NCBI GenBank assembly: GCA_021800275.1
Contig: JAJYZB010000006.1
Location: 1-64,000 of the forward strand
DNA: 64,000 nucleotides
Source: a bacterium
GTDB taxonomy: Bacteria; Vulcanimicrobiota; JABDET01
Reading direction: 5' to 3'
Shown here piece by piece: positions 42,436 through 51,353 of this stretch. Below the pieces are notes generated by a model that worked only from the letters and a program-made list of their open reading frames with translations, searched no databases and was not told the DNA's origin. Position 1 is the first letter of the stretch. Each line of letters begins with the position of its first letter. Position numbers and translations under genes: made by a program.

Positions 42436-42651
42436 GCTGCTGACTCTCCTTATAGAAGTTTCCAGCATTGAAGATTTAATTGCCTTAAAAAGGTCAGAAA
42501 GAACCTCGCCTTTACAGAGCTTTTTTTTGTGATGATAATTGATTCTTCTGTTGTCAACCATCATGTAAGATTGGAAATTGGAAGAGTTTTTGGCTGAATG
42601 AAGAAAGAAATGAAGAAAGATAAATGGATTGCTATGTAATAGAGAGGAGTG

Positions 42652-44424
42652 ATGACATTGCCCCAGCAAGAAATTCCTAAAGGGGGAAGTTTTTTGATTC
42701 AAGAAACCGAACCCAGCTCAGTTTTTACCCCTGAAGATTTCACCGAAGATCAAAAGTTGATCGCGCAAACAGCGCGAGATTTTATGAATCGAGAAGCGGT
42801 TCCCAAATTAGAACAGATCGAATCTCAAAATTGGGAAGTTATCCTTGGATTGATGCGGAAAGCAGGGGAACTGGGACTTCTTTCTATTGATATTCCTGAG
42901 GAATATGGAGGGCTTGGGCTGGATAAGACCAGCTCTATGCTGATCTCTGAAAACATGGCGAAAGTGGGCTCTTTTGCAGTAACCCATGGAGGGCATACTG
43001 GCATAGGAACACTCCCCATTGTTTATTTTGGGACAGAAGAACAGAAAAAAAAATATCTTCCCAAATTTGCCACAGGGGAATGGATTTCTTCTTATTCTTT
43101 GACTGAGCCTGACTCCGGTTCTGACGCCCTTTCCATTAAAACCAGTGCGACATTGTCTCAGGATGGGAAAACGTATCTTTTAAATGGTTCGAAATCATTT
43201 TTGACCAATGCTGGAATTGCCGATGTTTACATCACCTTCGCTAAAATTGATGGTGAAAAAATGACGGGCTTTATTGTTGAAAAAGGGCTCTCTGGGATTC
43301 AATTAGGAAAAGAAGAAAAAAAGATGGGAATTAAAGGTTCTTCAACGCGAACTGTGATTTTAGAGAATGTTTCTGTTCCTGCTGAAAATGTGCTGGGAGA
43401 AATTGGAAAAGGTCACAAAATCGCTTTTAATATTTTAAACATGGGAAGATTTAAACTCGGGGCAGGAGTGATTGGAGGGGCTAAACAGGTTATAACTGAT
43501 GCTGCTCAGTATGCCAAGCAGAGGAAGCAGTTCCAGAAAGCCATTTCTGAATTTGGCATGATTAAAGAAATGTTAGGAGAGATGGGCATCCGTGCTTTTG
43601 TGGGGGAAAGCATGGTGTATAGAACAGCTGGATTGATCGATCGGATCGCTCAAAAATCAGATGGAAAGAATCCACAGATTTCTTTGTCAGGAATAGAAGA
43701 ATACGCCATTGAATGTTCTATCATTAAAGTTTATGCTACAGAAATTTTAAGTTATGTTACGGATCAGGCAGTTCAAATTTTTGGCGGTTATGGTTTTATG
43801 GAAGAGTATCCAGTCGCTCGCGCTTACCGAGACTCTCGAATTAATCGAATTTTTGAAGGAACCAATGAAATCAATCGTCTGCTCATGATTGGAATGCTGC
43901 TGAAAAGAGGAATGGAAGGAAAAATTCCTCTGCTGCAGGCTGCCCAGAAAGCAGCGAGCGAATTGACAGAAGGATCTCCTCCCGAGGAATCCTCCGATTT
44001 GTTTTCTCATGAGACCTGGCTGCTGCGGAACTGCAAAAAACTTTTGCTTTTTGCCGCTAGTTTGGCATTTCAAAAATACGGAACTCAACTGGAGGAAGAA
44101 GAAGAGCTGATTGAACGGTTGAGCAATATGCTGATGGAAATTTATGCGATGGAAAGCCTGATTTTAAGAGTAAAAAAAAGGCTGGAAAAACAGAAAGATA
44201 AAATAGAGCTGTACTCTGCTCTTGTCAACTGTTTTTTAAATGATACTATTTTGCGGATGGAAGTTTTAGGGAAACAGGTTTTTGCCGCTGTTTCAGAAGG
44301 GGATATGCTTAGAATTGCTCTAACAGCTCTTCGCAAATGGTTAAAACACAATCCAGTGAACACGATTCCGCTTCGGAGAAAAATTGCCGATGCCATAATA
44401 GAATCCGGAGTGTACTGTTTTTGA
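42652..44424 (+). CDS. Acyl-CoA dehydrogenase with C-terminal extension
   Basis: FAD-dependent alpha,beta-dehydrogenase. The 590-residue protein has the IPKGGSFLIQE start typical of very-long-chain/FadE-type enzymes. The FAD/substrate motif YSLTEPDSGSDALSIKTSA, KSFLTNAGIADVYITFAK, the FGGYGFMEEYPVARAYRDSRINRIFEGTNEINRLLM block with catalytic Glu (FEGT), and a helical C-terminal extension of about 170 residues follow. The start is uncertain among GTG 42649, ATG 42652 and TTG 42658, all near the GAGAGGAG SD. It may serve beta-oxidation downstream of benzoyl-CoA ring opening, though it is 7 kb away. Confidence 0.88.
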   Translation: MTLPQQEIPKGGSFLIQETEPSSVFTPEDFTEDQKLIAQTARDFMNREAVPKLEQIESQNWEVILGLMRKAGELGLLSIDIPEEYGGLGLDKTSSMLISENMAKVGSFAVTHGGHTGIGTLPIVYFGTEEQKKKYLPKFATGEWISSYSLTEPDSGSDALSIKTSATLSQDGKTYLLNGSKSFLTNAGIADVYITFAKIDGEKMTGFIVEKGLSGIQLGKEEKKMGIKGSSTRTVILENVSVPAENVLGEIGKGHKIAFNILNMGRFKLGAGVIGGAKQVITDAAQYAKQRKQFQKAISEFGMIKEMLGEMGIRAFVGESMVYRTAGLIDRIAQKSDGKNPQISLSGIEEYAIECSIIKVYATEILSYVTDQAVQIFGGYGFMEEYPVARAYRDSRINRIFEGTNEINRLLMIGMLLKRGMEGKIPLLQAAQKAASELTEGSPPEESSDLFSHETWLLRNCKKLLLFAASLAFQKYGTQLEEEEELIERLSNMLMEIYAMESLILRVKKRLEKQKDKIELYSALVNCFLNDTILRMEVLGKQVFAAVSEGDMLRIALTALRKWLKHNPVNTIPLRRKIADAIIESGVYCF

Positions 44425-44434
44425 GATAACTGCA

Positions 44435-45424
44435 ATGCCGATTTATTTAGATCCCTGGAGTCCTGATTTTGTTTCTTCTCTTCAGGCAGAACAGCCTGAA
44501 GAGGTTTCTTCGAGCGATGTTCGGATAGATGTAGAATCTCCTGCATGGGAAGCGATAAAACCTGATCTAACTCCTGTGGATTTTATTTTTGTGGATGGGG
44601 TGAGACGGGTGGAATCCCGAGTGATCGTTCAGGATGGAAAGATCTTTTACGGTGTTTTTGGTTCTGCTGCAGCAGGCGGAATTTGGATGAAAAAAGCTCA
44701 GTTAAATCTGACGCAGAATAGTTTAATTAAATCCTTTGTGCAGCGGTATTTGATTACTGGGGGAGGAATCCTTCCGTTTGAAAATCAAATTGCGATCAAG
44801 AATCTTTTTTTTCTTCCTGTTTCAATTCCTGATGAGAATCATGACTCCCCTGCCCAGAAACTCCAGCAGCTGATGCGAGATTTAGAGGGAAAAGTGATTC
44901 AAGAATTGTCTGAAAAAGAATCGGATTCTCTTTTAATCGCTGATGGCCCTCTGCATTTTCCCTGGGCAAAAAATAGTTCTGCATTAGGATACATCAAATC
45001 GTTTCATCAATGGTATCTGCCTGCCCCGCAGCTTCAGCTTCTGGAAGCTCTTAACCCCGCTGAAAGAACTCCAATATTTTTGATTTCAGGACAGAGTTCT
45101 CAATTTCCATCTCGGTTTTCCTGGTTTGTCAGACTGTCCAAACCGAATCCTGGGGATTCCCCTCTTTCAGGATTGGCGAGATTGGAATCAGTCTGTGATT
45201 TTGGGATCGAGAAAGCAAAATCTCTAGCTGATTCCTCTTGTCTTCTATCTTTCTATGGAGCCAGCAGAGAAAGAGATCCTCGTTCTCCCCAAAATTTGCT
45301 GCCCATCGGGATTTTAGAATCGCAGTTAAAGCATCTGTTAGGAGATTCAGGAATTTTGAAAAGAGCGATTCACTCTTGGATCTCCGATATTCTTCACTTG
45401 AAGAAGAATGAAGATCACGAATAA
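44435..45424 (+). CDS. NurA-like nuclease-family protein (tentative)
   Basis: The 329-residue protein begins PIYLDPWSPDFVSSLQAEQP and then has VDFIFVDGVRRVESRVIV. This Asp-Gly pattern, the later SLLIADGPLHFPW (second acidic strand), GYIKSFHQWYLPAP and DPRSPQNLLPIGILESQLKHLLGD match a bacterial family related to NurA 5'-3' nuclease domains. NurA normally works with the HerA helicase, which is not in this window. It starts 10 bp after the acyl-CoA dehydrogenase stop, so they may be co-transcribed, but the functional link is unclear. Confidence 0.5.
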   Translation: MPIYLDPWSPDFVSSLQAEQPEEVSSSDVRIDVESPAWEAIKPDLTPVDFIFVDGVRRVESRVIVQDGKIFYGVFGSAAAGGIWMKKAQLNLTQNSLIKSFVQRYLITGGGILPFENQIAIKNLFFLPVSIPDENHDSPAQKLQQLMRDLEGKVIQELSEKESDSLLIADGPLHFPWAKNSSALGYIKSFHQWYLPAPQLQLLEALNPAERTPIFLISGQSSQFPSRFSWFVRLSKPNPGDSPLSGLARLESVCDFGIEKAKSLADSSCLLSFYGASRERDPRSPQNLLPIGILESQLKHLLGDSGILKRAIHSWISDILHLKKNEDHE

Positions 45425-45457
45425 AGCAGGTTAAATCATGGAGCTTCGTAAAAGCAC

Positions 45458-45491
45458 AGAGCCGAAGAGGCAGTATATCCTCTCCGGCTCT
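45458..45491. terminator. Bidirectional terminator between convergent genes
   Basis: Arms 45458-45470 and 45479-45491 pair in a stem of about 12 bp with one mismatch, loop of eight. A T-rich run follows on plus (ATTTTTAT). The minus side has CTTTTA. It lies between the NurA-like gene and the convergent 434-residue protein gene. Confidence 0.78.
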
Positions 45492-45497
45492 AAATTT

Positions 45498-46802
45498 TTA
45501 TCTTATTTGAGTTAAAAGTATTTCCCGCAGAACCTGGATTTCTGGAAGAGCGGGCTGCTCAGCAGGGCTCTTGCCAGAAGAGGCTGCTGCTGTTCTCTTG
45601 GATGGTCCTGATGCAGTTCCTGGTTTTGCTCCACTCTGGTTTGGCGCGGGAATTCCCATCTGCTGCCAGACATTTTTCCATTTTGCTGCTCCTGGCATAC
45701 TGGGATACGGATTCCCATTGGCAGGGAGATTCAACTGTCCCTTGGAATTTTGCGCATACTTTGTCAGCAGGTTGATCATGGCTTTGAATGCGCTCTGACC
45801 TGTCATCCCTTTGCTTCCTCCTCCTGCTAGAGCGGCTACTTTCTGCGCCATTGTTGGATTCTGTTTGGCTAATGCTGCATAAGTATCCCCAAGGGTATCA
45901 GAGCCAGCCTGCCAGATTTGTTTCATTGAGATTCCGAGATAAGAGTTTAAAAAGTTCAAGAACATAACCCCGCATCCATTACCTCTTGTGCTTTGATCAG
46001 TCATGGAATTATCATTCACATAATCAGGATGCCCTTTCTGCCACCAGTACTGGGATACTCCGCCGCTGAACCCTGACACTTTGTCAATCGGAGAATTCAC
46101 TTGATCTCCAATCAAAAATGCCATCATTCGGCTCATGGCTTCTCCATTCGTGTTCCCGCATGCCCAGCCCCCATTGGCTGTTCGATTGGGATGAGCATCA
46201 TTCCAGAAGGCTTCATACGATTCAGTTAATTCAGCGGCAAATAAGGCTGGAGTTAAATAGCCTCCTGCCCCTGATGCAGCTGCCTGAGCTGCGGCCTTTG
46301 CCGTTTTTCCCACTGGAGCCATGTAGGCTCCCGTATTTTTTAAGCTGTCCAGAACAAATTCAGTGTCATGGCAGCTAAAATGATAAGCTCCATAAGCTCC
46401 CTGGGATCCTCCCCCTGAAACATAAACTGGATAAGGTTTATAAGGATTCCCTGTGTTTGAATTAGTTTGGTTTCTTGGTATTTTGACGCCAGAAACTTGA
46501 GAAAGGATAGAATCAATTAAAGCGCCGGACTGCAGCAGCTGCAGGGCCGCTGGTTTTGCATCTCCATATTGTCCATTTGGGTTGTAGTACACGTCTGCAA
46601 TTGGATTTCCGCTGGCATTGGTAATGGTTCCCGCCATAGCGGCTCCAGAAGGAGGCACATTTCCCGGCTGCTGAGGAAGTGAAGCCTGCTGCAAGGCTTT
46701 TGTCAGTTTTGCCCCTTTTAATCCTATGAATTTGCTTCCCATAGGGGCAAAAGTCCCCATATCGCACTTTGCAGTCGAAACTTTTTGCGTCTCCATTTCC
46801 AC
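45498..46802 (-). CDS. Protein of unknown function, Gly/Ala/Asn-rich
   Basis: The 434-residue protein has no clear signal peptide. A first third rich in Ala/Gln/Pro is followed by a conserved-looking core: ELTESYEAFWNDAHPNRTANGGWACGNTNGEAMSRMMAFLIGD, then GHPDYVNDNSMTDQSTRGNGCGVMFLNFLNSYLGISMKQIWQAG, and SDTLGDTYAALAKQNP. Similar cores occur in bacterial proteins of unknown function; I see no HExxH. Its own promoter is suggested by TATACT about 40 bp upstream on the minus strand and a GGAGG-type SD. Confidence 0.6.
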   Translation of the reverse strand: MEMETQKVSTAKCDMGTFAPMGSKFIGLKGAKLTKALQQASLPQQPGNVPPSGAAMAGTITNASGNPIADVYYNPNGQYGDAKPAALQLLQSGALIDSILSQVSGVKIPRNQTNSNTGNPYKPYPVYVSGGGSQGAYGAYHFSCHDTEFVLDSLKNTGAYMAPVGKTAKAAAQAAASGAGGYLTPALFAAELTESYEAFWNDAHPNRTANGGWACGNTNGEAMSRMMAFLIGDQVNSPIDKVSGFSGGVSQYWWQKGHPDYVNDNSMTDQSTRGNGCGVMFLNFLNSYLGISMKQIWQAGSDTLGDTYAALAKQNPTMAQKVAALAGGGSKGMTGQSAFKAMINLLTKYAQNSKGQLNLPANGNPYPSMPGAAKWKNVWQQMGIPAPNQSGAKPGTASGPSKRTAAASSGKSPAEQPALPEIQVLREILLTQIR

Positions 46803-47008
46803 AACCTCCTTAAAACGTTTTTGTTTATATTCTTAGTATAACTTGTTTTCAGGAAGACTGCCAGTTATAAATTGTGAAAAAATTGTTATTGTTTCGATAG
46901 TCTTAATGTTTTCTTGCTGACGGTGCCACAAAGAAGCCTGATCTATTGAAAGTGAGCGAGACAGGCAGTTGTTTACGACAGCCCCCATGAGAAGGCGAAA
47001 AGCGATTT

Positions 47009-47512
47009 TCAGGACAGGTTGTCAGGAGAAGAATTGACGCGGTTTTGATTTTCTAAATAGGCTAAAATTTTTAAAATCATATCATTTTGATATTCAAGAT
47101 GATGGATGATCAGTTCAACTTCTTGTTCAGCTTTTCTATTGACCTCAAAATCAGCTTCAGATCTTTGTTCTGAATGTCTTCCCTGCAGGTTTTGTCCCAG
47201 CATGATTAAAGGCATTAAAAACAACTGAATCATGTTGGACATGAAAAGCCAGAGAACAAATCCTGGATAAGGATCAAATCTCAAAGATGGGGGAGCCAGC
47301 ATATTCCACCCAAGCCACAAAAAGGTCCATATAAATACGACAAGGAAAAAACCCATTGTTCCTACATGTTCCGTTATCCAGACAGCCAGTTTTTCGAGGC
47401 CGCTTAACTTTTTTTCGTATTCCTCATTAACATTTGTGATCGGTTTTCTCTGAGTTTTAAATTCCCTGAAGGAGAGCGGGCGGCTTTTGTGGTTAGCTGA
47501 CTCTGCGGGCAT
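47009..47512 (-). CDS. DUF1003 membrane protein
   Basis: The 167-residue protein has two TM helices (FFLVVFIWTFLWLGWNML and FVLWLFMSNMIQLFLMPLIMLGQN). The family pattern LAVWITEHVGTMGFF before them and GRHSEQRSEADFEVNRKAEQEVELIIHHLEYQ after them fits DUF1003. Function is unknown. It starts 7 bp after uvrB and is probably co-transcribed with it. The 206 bp following its stop show no gene. Confidence 0.88.
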   Translation of the reverse strand: MPAESANHKSRPLSFREFKTQRKPITNVNEEYEKKLSGLEKLAVWITEHVGTMGFFLVVFIWTFLWLGWNMLAPPSLRFDPYPGFVLWLFMSNMIQLFLMPLIMLGQNLQGRHSEQRSEADFEVNRKAEQEVELIIHHLEYQNDMILKILAYLENQNRVNSSPDNLS

Positions 47513-47519
47513 GATTGAT

Positions 47520-49634
47520 TTACTCTTTTTCTTCTTGCGTAATGGAAGTTTTGCGAACGGCTGAAGGGCTGACAGGAAAACGGGAATGATGTCTTGCCTG
47601 GAGAATCATATCTAGTTTTCGATCTGCCATGAGCAGTGAAGGATCTTCTTTTTCTCGCAAGATCTTTTTAAATTCCAATAATTCATCCCGATAAGCAGCC
47701 GCTTTTTCGAATTCTAAATTTTTTGCCGCTTGTTTCATGACAGATTCCATTTCATCAATAAGAGTTAAGATTTGTCCGCTTTCCAGTTTTTCCTTGTTTT
47801 GTGTCTTATATACAGTTCTGGTTTCTTTTAATTGAATCGCTTCCAGGATGTCCTTTACGCTTTTATGAATGGTTGTAGGAGTGATTCCATGTTTTTCGTT
47901 GTAGGCGATCTGTATTTTTCTTCTTCTCTCAGTTTCCTGCAGCGCTTTTTGGATGGAGTGAGTGATTTGGTCTGCGTATAGAATAACCTGCCCTGAGACA
48001 TTTCTGGAAGCTCTTCCCATGGTTTGAATTAAAGTCGTCTCAGAGCGCAGGAATCCTTCTTTGTCAGCATCCAGAATAGCGACAAGGCTTACTTCAGGGA
48101 GATCAAGCCCTTCCCTTAAAAGATTAATCCCAACCAGGCAGTCAAATTCTCCCAGGCGGAGTTCTCGTAAAATTTTGATTCTATCCAGAGTTTCAATTTC
48201 TGAATGCAAATATCGGACTTTTAATCCTAAGCCAATCAGATAATCGCTTAAATCTTCAGCCATTTTTTTAGTCAGGGTTGTGACCAGAATTCGTTCATTT
48301 TTAGCGGTTGTGTTTTTAATTTCTACGATTAAGTCATCAATTTGCCCATAAGTAGGACGAATTTTGACTTCAGGATCAATGAGTCCTGTTGGGCGAACAA
48401 TCTGTTCTACAATTTGCTGCGAGTGATTGATTTCGAATTTTCCAGGGGTTGCAGAAACATAGACTGCCTGGTGAATTTTTGAATAAAATTCATCCCATTT
48501 CAGGGGGCGATTGTCTAAGGCTGACGGCAGGCGAAACCCATGTTCAATCAGGGTGCGTTTTCTAGCCTGATCTCCTTCGTACATCCCCCCTAACTGCGGT
48601 ATTGTGACATGGGATTCATCAATAAAAATTAAAAAATCTGGAGGGAAATAATCGATTAAAGTGTAGGGTGGTTCTCCTTGCTTTCGGAGAGACAGGTGTC
48701 GAGAGTAATTTTCAATTCCGCTGCAGTACCCTATTTCTCGGAGCATTTCCAGATCATATTTTGTGCGTTTTTCAAGTCTTTCAGCTTCCAGGAGCATCCC
48801 TTGATCTCGGAATTTTTTTAACTGTCCCTCTAATTCTTCTTCAATTTTCTGCAAGGCAATGATTGTTTTTTCTTCAGGTGTAATCCAGTGTTTAGCAGGA
48901 TAAATAACAATCTCTTCTTTTTTTTCCTGAATTTTCCCTGAAACTGGATCCACCACGAGAATGCTTTCTATGGTGTCGTCAAATAAGCTGATTCGGATGA
49001 TAATTTCCATGTCTGCAGGGGAGATTTCTAACAAGTCTCCTTTGACTCTGAACTTGCCTCTGGTTAAAGCTGTGTCATTTCTTTCAAATTGCATTCTGAC
49101 TAACTGTTTGATCGCTTTAGAGCGGTCTATTTTTGCGCTTTTCTCAAAACAGATCGTCATGTCCAGATAATCTTGCGGATTTCCAATTCCATAAATGCAG
49201 GAAACGCTGGCAACCACGAGAGTGTCCTGTCTTCGCAAAATGGCCTGGGTGGCAGAATGTCTTAATCGGTCAATTTCATCGTTAATGGATGCGTCTTTTT
49301 CAATATAGGTGTCAGTTTGTGGAATATAGGCTTCAGGTTGGTAATAGTCATAGTAGCTGACAAAGTATTCTACCGCGTTTTCCGGGAAAAATTCTCTGAA
49401 TTCTGCGCACAACTGGGCTGCCAGTGTTTTATTGTGAGAAATGACAAGGGTTGGCTTTTGAATTTCCGCAATAACAGACGCCATAGTGAAAGTTTTTCCT
49501 GAGCCAGTAACTCCCAGGAGTGTTTGTTCCCTATGTCCTTTTTGAATCCCAGCGCTCAACTGCTGGATGGCTTTGGGTTGATCTCCCCGCGCGGGGAAAG
49601 GCGCTTTCAGCTTAAATAGTTTCATTGCATTCAT
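47520..49634 (-). CDS. uvrB: Excinuclease ABC subunit B
   Basis: Damage-recognition helicase of nucleotide excision repair. Motifs: FPARGDQPKAIQQLSAGI, Walker A LLGVTGSGKTFTMA, beta-hairpin ENAVEYFVSYYDYYQPEAYIP, DEXH box DESHVTIPQLGGMYEGD, and helicase motif VI QTMGRASRN. A C-terminal UVR motif is present (IDEMESVMKQAAKNLEFEKAAAYRDEL). The frame is open to an ATG at 49712, giving 26 extra residues without family similarity. I prefer 49634 (MNAMKLFKL), though neither start has a good SD. Confidence 0.95.
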   Translation of the reverse strand: MNAMKLFKLKAPFPARGDQPKAIQQLSAGIQKGHREQTLLGVTGSGKTFTMASVIAEIQKPTLVISHNKTLAAQLCAEFREFFPENAVEYFVSYYDYYQPEAYIPQTDTYIEKDASINDEIDRLRHSATQAILRRQDTLVVASVSCIYGIGNPQDYLDMTICFEKSAKIDRSKAIKQLVRMQFERNDTALTRGKFRVKGDLLEISPADMEIIIRISLFDDTIESILVVDPVSGKIQEKKEEIVIYPAKHWITPEEKTIIALQKIEEELEGQLKKFRDQGMLLEAERLEKRTKYDLEMLREIGYCSGIENYSRHLSLRKQGEPPYTLIDYFPPDFLIFIDESHVTIPQLGGMYEGDQARKRTLIEHGFRLPSALDNRPLKWDEFYSKIHQAVYVSATPGKFEINHSQQIVEQIVRPTGLIDPEVKIRPTYGQIDDLIVEIKNTTAKNERILVTTLTKKMAEDLSDYLIGLGLKVRYLHSEIETLDRIKILRELRLGEFDCLVGINLLREGLDLPEVSLVAILDADKEGFLRSETTLIQTMGRASRNVSGQVILYADQITHSIQKALQETERRRKIQIAYNEKHGITPTTIHKSVKDILEAIQLKETRTVYKTQNKEKLESGQILTLIDEMESVMKQAAKNLEFEKAAAYRDELLEFKKILREKEDPSLLMADRKLDMILQARHHSRFPVSPSAVRKTSITQEEKE

Positions 49635-49799
49635 ATTGGAGATACGAGGTGCAGTTTCTAATGAGATTCCTTTTGGTTTGAGATTTTCCTTTTGTTTCTC
49701 GCAGGGATTCATTTTTTTTAAACGAATAAAGTGGAGGTTGAGCTATATTGTATTCGGGTTGGTTCCTTTAGATTCAACCCGTAGAGAATAAGGAGCTGC

Positions 49800-50924
49800 T
49801 TGCATCTTATGAGTGATTTGCTGTCCGAACTTTTAAAATTGATGTCAAAACAAGGAGCCTCTGATTTGTATCTAAAAGTAGGAAGCTCACCCATGCTTCG
49901 CATTGAAGGAGAGATGGTCTCCGTAAAAGTAGATAAATTAACGCCTGAGCAGACCCAGTCCACGGCCAATGAATTAATGAATGAAATTCAAAAAGTAAAA
50001 TTTGTGAGAAACCCTGAGATCAATTTAATTCACAGTGTTCCTGGGATTGGAAGATTTCGAGTGAATATTTATAAGCAGAGAGGAACTGTCGGATTAGTTT
50101 TTCGTCAGGTGAAAGAAGAGATTCAATCTTTGGATGAACTGGGACTTCCTCCTATTATAAAAGAACTTGCTTTAACTCCAAGAGGATTGATTCTGGTTAC
50201 AGGACCTTCTGGATCCGGAAAATCTACCACTCTGGCCGCTATGCTTGAGTGGATCAATGACCAGAAAACAGGACATATCATTACCATTGAAGATCCGATT
50301 GAATTTTTACACCGCGATAAGAACTGCATTATCAGTCAGAGAGAGATTGAGTCTGATACCAATAGTTTCTCAGATGCTTTAAAAAATGTGGTTCGTCAGT
50401 CTCCAGACGTGATCTTGATTGGAGAAATGAGGGATAGAGAGTCTGTTTCATCTTCAGTATTTTTTGCTGAAACAGGGCATTTAGTATTAAGCTCACTGCA
50501 TTCGATTAACGCGAATCAAGCTCTTGAGAGGATTGTCAATTTTTTTCCCACAGATGTGCACCGTGAACTTTTTGTTCAGTTGTCTTTAAATATGAGAGCG
50601 ATTGTTGGGCAGCGTCTTCTGCCTCGTCAAGATGGGAAAGGCAGAATTGCCGCTGTCGAGGTTTTACTAAATAATGCTCGATTCCGCGAACTTTTGAAAG
50701 TGGGAGATTTAGCAACGATTAAGCGAGAAATTGACATGTTTCAAAATGATGGGATGCAGAGTTTTGATGCTTCCATCATGTCCCTGTATCAAAAAAACTT
50801 GATTTCTCAAGAAACAGCTCTATCTCATGCTGACAGCCCCAATGATTTAAGGTTGAAAATTAAGATGCTGCCCCCTCGAGATTCAACGATTGAAATTCGA
50901 GCGGCAGAGGGTTCAACACGATGA
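49800..50924 (+). CDS. PilT/PilU-family type IV pilus retraction ATPase, PilU-like
   Basis: Hexameric secretion ATPase of 374 residues. Motifs: KQGASDLYLKVGSSPMLRIEGE, Walker A TGPSGSGKST, Asp box ITIEDPIEF, Walker B DVILIGEMRDRES, and His box GHLVLSSLHSINANQALERIVNFFP. The NANQALxRIxNFFP form is closer to PilU than PilT. The AAGGAG SD fits a TTG at 49800; an ATG follows at 49809. It probably acts with the minor pilins at 17-21 kb. It overlaps a ferredoxin gene by 4 bp, an odd pairing. Confidence 0.88.
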   Translation: MHLMSDLLSELLKLMSKQGASDLYLKVGSSPMLRIEGEMVSVKVDKLTPEQTQSTANELMNEIQKVKFVRNPEINLIHSVPGIGRFRVNIYKQRGTVGLVFRQVKEEIQSLDELGLPPIIKELALTPRGLILVTGPSGSGKSTTLAAMLEWINDQKTGHIITIEDPIEFLHRDKNCIISQREIESDTNSFSDALKNVVRQSPDVILIGEMRDRESVSSSVFFAETGHLVLSSLHSINANQALERIVNFFPTDVHRELFVQLSLNMRAIVGQRLLPRQDGKGRIAAVEVLLNNARFRELLKVGDLATIKREIDMFQNDGMQSFDASIMSLYQKNLISQETALSHADSPNDLRLKIKMLPPRDSTIEIRAAEGSTR

Positions 50925-51187
50925 CTTATGTTATTGCAGAACCTTGCATTGAGGAGAAAAACACTGCTTGTGTAGATGTTTGTCCGGTGAACTGTATTCG
51001 TTCAGATGGCGGTCCCCAGTATTATATTGATCCAGTGGGATGCATTGACTGCGGGTCCTGTGTTCCTGTTTGCCCTGTCAGCGCTATTTTCCCTTTAGAA
51101 AAGCTGCCTAAAAAGTGGAAGCATTACGGAGAGAGCAATAAGAGTTTTTATCAAAGAGAAATGTCTCACGCCTGCAAGTCAAAATAA
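50921..51187 (+). CDS. Two-cluster ferredoxin (FdI-like 7Fe/8Fe)
   Basis: The 88-residue protein has Cys at 9, 17, 21, 25, 41, 44, 47 and 51. The spacing C-x7-C-x3-CP-x2-C plus C-x2-C-x2-C-x3-CP is like Azotobacter FdI-type ferredoxins. The C-terminal tail (KWKHYGESNKSFYQ) also fits. It carries low-potential electrons in the cytoplasm. Its ATG overlaps the pilU-like stop (ATGA). The benzoyl-CoA operon begins 167 bp downstream, and class I benzoyl-CoA reductases use reduced ferredoxin, so it may be a donor; that is inference. Confidence 0.88.
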   Translation: MTYVIAEPCIEEKNTACVDVCPVNCIRSDGGPQYYIDPVGCIDCGSCVPVCPVSAIFPLEKLPKKWKHYGESNKSFYQREMSHACKSK

Positions 51188-51233
51188 TCAGAAGATTCTG
51201 CTGTTTCAACTTCAGTTTTTCATGCACAAAAAA

Positions 51234-51275
51234 ATGACCTAGATCATTGAAGAAAATAAATTCCCGTGGTACAAT
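51234..51275 (+). promoter_or_regulatory. CRP/FNR-type dyad and -10 box upstream of the benzoyl-CoA operon
   Basis: AATGA-N6-TCATT (51233-51248) has the TGA-N6-TCA core of CRP/FNR-family sites. A -10 hexamer TACAAT lies at 51270-51275, its first base 29.5 bp from the dyad centre. This equals the canonical class II geometry (operator at -41.5). Start of transcription would be about 51282, giving a leader of some 70 nt before the dch ATG. Confidence 0.62.
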
Positions 51276-51353
51276 AAAATAGCTTACACAGCATCCGACA
51301 AAAATTAACTGTGCTGGTTTGAGAACGGTGTTGAGTAGCGGTTTTGTTATTTT

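Noticed and set aside
49740-49800. Dyad between uvrB and pilU as a LexA box
   Set aside because: The arms (CGGGTTG/CAACCCG) do not match known LexA motifs; function unknown.
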